Assembly (NCBI GenBank): GCA_003661745.1
Contig: QMWS01000031.1
Location: 1-7,557 of the forward strand
Length of the DNA stretch: 7,557 nt
Direction: 5' to 3'
DNA from: Thermoprotei archaeon
GTDB taxonomy: Archaea; Thermoproteota; Thermoprotei_A; Sulfolobales; NBVN01
Positions within the stretch are counted from its first letter, which is position 1, and every line of letters begins with the position of its first letter. Of this stretch, positions 5,166-7,557 are shown one piece after another. The notes beneath the pieces were generated by a model. It was not told the origin of the DNA. It searched no databases and saw only the letters and a list, made by a program, of their open reading frames with translations. The translations under genes were made by a program, and so were the position numbers.

Positions 5166-6314
5166 ATGGCGGAGAAGACAACAGTATCCGTTATTAAAGC
5201 TGATATAGGCTCGCTAGCAGGTCACCACATTGTCCACCCCGATACGATTGCTGCAGCAACTAAGGTACTAGCCGAAGCTAAGAGTAAAGGATTAATAATA
5301 GACTTCTACGTCACTAACGTGGGAGACGATCTAGAGCTCATTATGACCCACAAGAAGGGCGTTGACGCACCTGAAATTCATGAGCTAGCGTGGAACGCCT
5401 TTAAAGAGGCGGCAGCCGTAGCTAAGGAGCTAGGGCTTTATGCAGCAGGTCAAGATCTCCTAAGTGAGGCCTTCTCGGGTAATGTCAGGGGTCTAGGTCC
5501 CGGCGTTGCTGAAATGGAATTTACTGAGAGGCCCTCAGAGCCTATAGCCATATTTATGGCTGATAAAACGGAACCAGGTGCGTTTAACTTACCAATATTT
5601 AGAATATTTGCTGACCCATTTAATACAGCTGGTCTAGTAATAGATCCGAAACTTCACGATGGATTTAAGTTTGAGGTTTATGACGTATTCGAGGGTAGGT
5701 CAGTAATTCTGTCAGCACCGGAAGAGATGTACGATATACTAGCACTAATCGGTACGCCAGGTAGATACATAATTAGAAGGGTATTCAGGAAGAAAGATGA
5801 TGAAATAGCAGCAGTAGTTAGCGTCGAGAGGCTAAACTTAATGGCGGGACGCTACGTAGGTAAGGATGATCCAGTGGCTATTGTTAGGGCGCAGTCAGGA
5901 TTTCCGGCACTTGGTGAGATTCTAGAGCCGTTCTCATTCCCGCACCTAGTTGCTGGGTGGATGAGAGGTAGCCACCACGGACCGCTAATGCCTGTGCCCC
6001 AGAGATATGCAAAGTGCACGAGATTTGATGGACCTCCAAGGCTTATTGGGCTAGGGTTCCAAGTCAAGAACGGAAGGCTTATTGGACCTGCAGACCTCTT
6101 CGATGATCCGGCATTTGACGAGACAAGGAGATTAGCTCAACTGATTGCCGACTACATGAGAAGGCACGGACCGTTTATGCCTCATAGGCTAGGTCCTGAA
6201 GAGATGGAGTACACTACACTACCCTCAGTTCTAAATAAGCTAAAGGACAGATTCACTGAAGTTAAGGGAGCTATTAAGGCTAAGGAACCTAAGGAAAAGA
6301 CAGAAATGCTCTAA
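5166..6314 (+). CDS. fbp: Bifunctional fructose-1,6-bisphosphate aldolase/phosphatase
   Basis: This archaeal (class V) FBPase condenses dihydroxyacetone phosphate with glyceraldehyde-3-phosphate and dephosphorylates the product to fructose-6-phosphate, making gluconeogenesis effectively one-way. The 382 residues match the family from KTTVSVIKADIGSLAGHH onward. Metal-binding Asp13, His20 and the pair Asp54-Asp55 are present. The aldolase/phosphatase core Y230-V-G-K233-D234-D235 is intact, where Lys233 is the Schiff-base lysine and Tyr230 the aldolase tyrosine by family analogy. So are PGWMRGSH-like and RFDGPPRL segments and YMRRHGPFMPHRL near the C-terminus. ATG 5166 is chosen over upstream ATGs (5055, 5148) because family proteins start just before KTT and AAAGGGG (5154-5160) is close by. 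It follows the unknown gene by 49 bases and precedes TIM by 75. Confidence 0.97.
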   Translation: MAEKTTVSVIKADIGSLAGHHIVHPDTIAAATKVLAEAKSKGLIIDFYVTNVGDDLELIMTHKKGVDAPEIHELAWNAFKEAAAVAKELGLYAAGQDLLSEAFSGNVRGLGPGVAEMEFTERPSEPIAIFMADKTEPGAFNLPIFRIFADPFNTAGLVIDPKLHDGFKFEVYDVFEGRSVILSAPEEMYDILALIGTPGRYIIRRVFRKKDDEIAAVVSVERLNLMAGRYVGKDDPVAIVRAQSGFPALGEILEPFSFPHLVAGWMRGSHHGPLMPVPQRYAKCTRFDGPPRLIGLGFQVKNGRLIGPADLFDDPAFDETRRLAQLIADYMRRHGPFMPHRLGPEEMEYTTLPSVLNKLKDRFTEVKGAIKAKEPKEKTEML

Positions 6315-6328
6315 GTTAAAACGATAAT

Positions 6329-6340
6329 AGTTTTTATTTG
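6329..6340 (+). terminator. T-rich candidate terminator after the aldolase/phosphatase gene
   Basis: AGTTTTTATTTG lies 15 to 26 bases past the stop codon, with no stem before it. A T-tract of this kind can end archaeal transcription, and a promoter-like element for TIM follows directly, which fits separate units. Confidence 0.4.
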
Positions 6341-6342
6341 CC

Positions 6343-6352
6343 TAATTAAATT
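6343..6352 (+). promoter_or_regulatory. Putative box A of the TIM gene
   Basis: TAATTAAATT is centred near 6348, predicting a start near 6374 and a leader of about 16 bases before ATG 6390, with AAGGT (6377-6381) as a modest Shine-Dalgarno sequence. Confidence 0.4.
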
Positions 6353-6389
6353 ACTAGCATAATCAATACGATGCTTAAGGTAGTTGATC

Positions 6390-7109
6390 ATGAACATTGA
6401 GATAGAAATTAGAAAGAAGCCGTTAATCGTAATAAACTACAAGGCATATCCGTCATCATTTGGCAGCAAGGGGCTTCAAATAGCTAAGGCAGCTGAAAGA
6501 GTCTACAAAGAATTAGGAGGTAACGTCTTAATAATTGTTGCTCCGCCAGCAACGGAGCTTAGGTATTTATCTGAATATACTGAGGTACCCGTCTTTGCTC
6601 AGCATGCCGATCCAGTGAACCTAGGTGCTAATACAGGGTACTTGCCGCTAGAGGTACTTAAAGATGCAGGAGCTAGTGGTGTAATACTAAATCATAGCGA
6701 GCATAAGCTTAGACTCAGTGAGATAGAGTTTAATGTTGAGAAAGCGAGAAAATTAGGTTTAGTAGCGCTTATCTGCGCAGATACCCCCAAAGCTGCAGGG
6801 GCCATAGCTATGCTGAACCCTAACATTATAGCCGTAGAGCCGCCCGAACTGATAGGTACAGGTATAGCTGTTTCTAAAGCTAAGCCTGAGGTAATAACGG
6901 ACACAGTCAAGATTATAAGGCAGGTCAATAAAAAGGTAACAATCCTTACTGGCGCAGGAATATCGAAAGCAGAAGATGTTAGAGCAGCAATAAGATTAGG
7001 CACAACCGGAGTACTAGTTGCCTCAGCGATAATGAAGGCAGAAGATCCAGTGAAAATAATTAGCGAGATGGCTGAAGCAGCTATGAGTGAATTCTACGGA
7101 GGAAGATAA
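6390..7109 (+). CDS. tpiA: Triosephosphate isomerase, archaeal type
   Basis: TIM interconverts dihydroxyacetone phosphate and glyceraldehyde-3-phosphate. The 239-residue product is the short archaeal form, which is tetrameric in characterised relatives. Catalytic residues are visible: Asn16 and Lys18 in INYKAY, His102 in LNHSEH, and the base Glu150 in AVEPPELIGTG, with loop 6 shortened to IGTGIAVSKA as in archaea. The phosphate-binding GAGIS and GVLVASA segments follow near the C-terminus. ATG 6390 is chosen over an in-frame TTG at 6384 because it is a standard codon with AAGGT eight bases upstream. The first few residues (NIEIEIRKK) extend slightly beyond the usual start before PLIVINYK. Its placement after the FBP aldolase/phosphatase puts together the two steps that turn triose phosphate into fructose-6-phosphate. 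Confidence 0.97.
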   Translation: MNIEIEIRKKPLIVINYKAYPSSFGSKGLQIAKAAERVYKELGGNVLIIVAPPATELRYLSEYTEVPVFAQHADPVNLGANTGYLPLEVLKDAGASGVILNHSEHKLRLSEIEFNVEKARKLGLVALICADTPKAAGAIAMLNPNIIAVEPPELIGTGIAVSKAKPEVITDTVKIIRQVNKKVTILTGAGISKAEDVRAAIRLGTTGVLVASAIMKAEDPVKIISEMAEAAMSEFYGGR

Positions 7110-7164
7110 TCTAAATCCCTAATAAGTCGGCCATAGTGGACGCGGCATACCGAAAGTCACAACA

Positions 7165-7174
7165 TTAATATTTT
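7165..7174 (+). promoter_or_regulatory. Putative box A of the tRNA-Arg gene
   Basis: TTAATATTTT is centred near 7170 and predicts transcription start near 7196, three bases before the mature tRNA 5' end, implying a very short 5' leader. A second AT-rich run (TTTTATTT, 7182-7189) is too close to the tRNA to serve as the box A. Confidence 0.4.
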
Positions 7175-7198
7175 GGGTTAGTTTTATTTCCTACGGAA

Positions 7199-7276
7199 GG
7201 GCCCGTCGCCTAGCCAGGATAGGGCGCCGGCCTGCGGAGCCGGTGGTCCGGGGTTCAAGTCCCCGCGGGCCCGCCA
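7199..7276 (+). tRNA. tRNA-Arg, anticodon GCG, with encoded CCA
   Basis: The full cloverleaf is present: acceptor GGGCCCG/CGGGCCC (7199-7205 and 7266-7272), D arm GCCT/GGGC (7208-7211 and 7222-7225), anticodon stem CCGGC/GCCGG (7227-7231 and 7239-7243) with loop CTGCGGA and anticodon GCG at 7234-7236, T stem CGGGG/CCCCG with loop TTCAAGT. The discriminator is G at 7273 and CCA is encoded at 7274-7276. It reads CGC, and CGU by wobble. A at D-loop position 20 agrees with an arginine identity element. There is no intron. The very GC-rich stems fit a thermophile whose genome is otherwise AT-richer. Confidence 0.97.
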
Positions 7277-7480
7277 TGATTTTGTACCTACATTATTACT
7301 TTCATTAATTTCGGTTCTATTGAGTGTAGGTGTAGGAGTTCTTTTAAGCCTAGTAGTAAAAGATTACATCAAGGGTTAGGGAAGTCCAGTATACTAAGGT
7401 GATGCGGCACGGAACCGGAATACGGTAAGCAACATGGTAATGCAGTTCGTGAGCAGGAGTTAAGGTTAGCAAAAGAGGAC
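7277..7480. other. Apparently non-coding stretch after the tRNA
   Basis: A T-rich stretch directly after the tRNA (GATTTTGT, from 7278) may end its transcript. TTTTAAG near 7343-7349 could be a box A for a downstream unit. The segment 7400-7425 is locally GC-rich, but I could fold no stable structure or recognised RNA from it. Confidence 0.3.
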
Positions 7481-7557
7481 GTGGTAAATGGCCTAATTAA
7501 GATACTCAAGAAGTTTGGCTTTAACTTATACAAGGATTATGTTCTTACCGTGGGTGA
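7481..7557 (+). CDS. Probable 5' end of an unidentified gene running off the right edge
   Basis: The frame is open without a stop from 7403 to the window end, while the other plus frame and all minus frames are closed near the end. The first usual start codon in this frame is GTG 7481, with GAGG at 7475-7478 only two bases upstream, which is unusually close. The 25 visible residues, VVNGLIKILKKFGFNLYKDYVLTVG, look like real protein: an amphipathic helix then a strand. Such helix-GF-x-strand openings occur in several nuclease-like and other archaeal families, too little to assign one. The true start could differ, because codons back to 7403 also read plausibly but lack a start. Confidence 0.4.
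   Translation, partial: MVNGLIKILKKFGFNLYKDYVLTVG

Noticed and set aside
7238..7249. tRNA-Arg segment as target of the second guide of the candidate C/D sRNA
   Set aside because: It matches the predicted target at only 9 of 12 positions, with mismatches in the middle, too few for a credible guide duplex.
7390..7460. Possible structured RNA (RNase P, SRP or C/D type) in the GC-richer part after the tRNA
   Set aside because: GTGATGC resembles a C box but no CTGA follows, and conserved RNase P or SRP core motifs are not present.
1..7557. CRISPR array, insertion sequence, integrase or attachment site at the tRNA
   Set aside because: No regularly spaced repeats, transposase or integrase frame, or duplication of the tRNA 3' end is visible in the window.

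Overview
The window looks like chromosomal DNA of a hyperthermophilic or thermophilic crenarchaeon (Thermoproteota). The support is a group II chaperonin (thermosome), an archaeal S17e, a KEOPS Cgi121-like subunit, ABCE1 with two Fe-S clusters, the bifunctional archaeal fructose-1,6-bisphosphate aldolase/phosphatase, a short archaeal-type triosephosphate isomerase, Arg codons mostly AGG/AGA, and CTTAAA-type box A elements at archaeal promoter distance. I cannot name a genus.

Layout. Positions 1-984 (minus) hold the N-terminal 328 residues of a thermosome subunit that runs off the left edge. A short divergent promoter region separates it from rps17e (1163-1363, plus). A Cgi121-like KEOPS gene follows (1530-2126). 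A 517-base gap (2127-2643) is the least ordinary part. It has a promoter-like element followed by a C-free, GAR/TGG-built tract in which all three forward frames are open, each from its own ATG spaced 7 bases apart. On the minus strand it has a good candidate C/D box guide RNA (about 2508-2569) whose predicted promoter is shared with ABCE1. ABCE1 occupies 2644-4449, and a helical protein of unknown function follows closely (4484-5116). Next come fructose-1,6-bisphosphate aldolase/phosphatase (5166-6314) and triosephosphate isomerase (6390-7109). A tRNA-Arg(GCG) with encoded CCA sits at 7199-7276. The right edge has an open frame that is probably the beginning of another gene.

How the genes fit together. 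Most are translation or information housekeeping: ribosomal protein, tRNA modification (KEOPS makes t6A), ribosome recycling (ABCE1), a tRNA, a candidate methylation guide RNA, and protein folding. The last two enzymes are a metabolic pair: TIM equilibrates glyceraldehyde-3-phosphate with dihydroxyacetone phosphate, and FBP aldolase/phosphatase condenses the two and removes the C1 phosphate, giving fructose-6-phosphate for gluconeogenesis. No mobile element, CRISPR array or clear sign of recent transfer was seen. The best candidates for undescribed biology are the three-frame tract at 2170-2296, the C/D-like RNA, and the unknown protein behind ABCE1.
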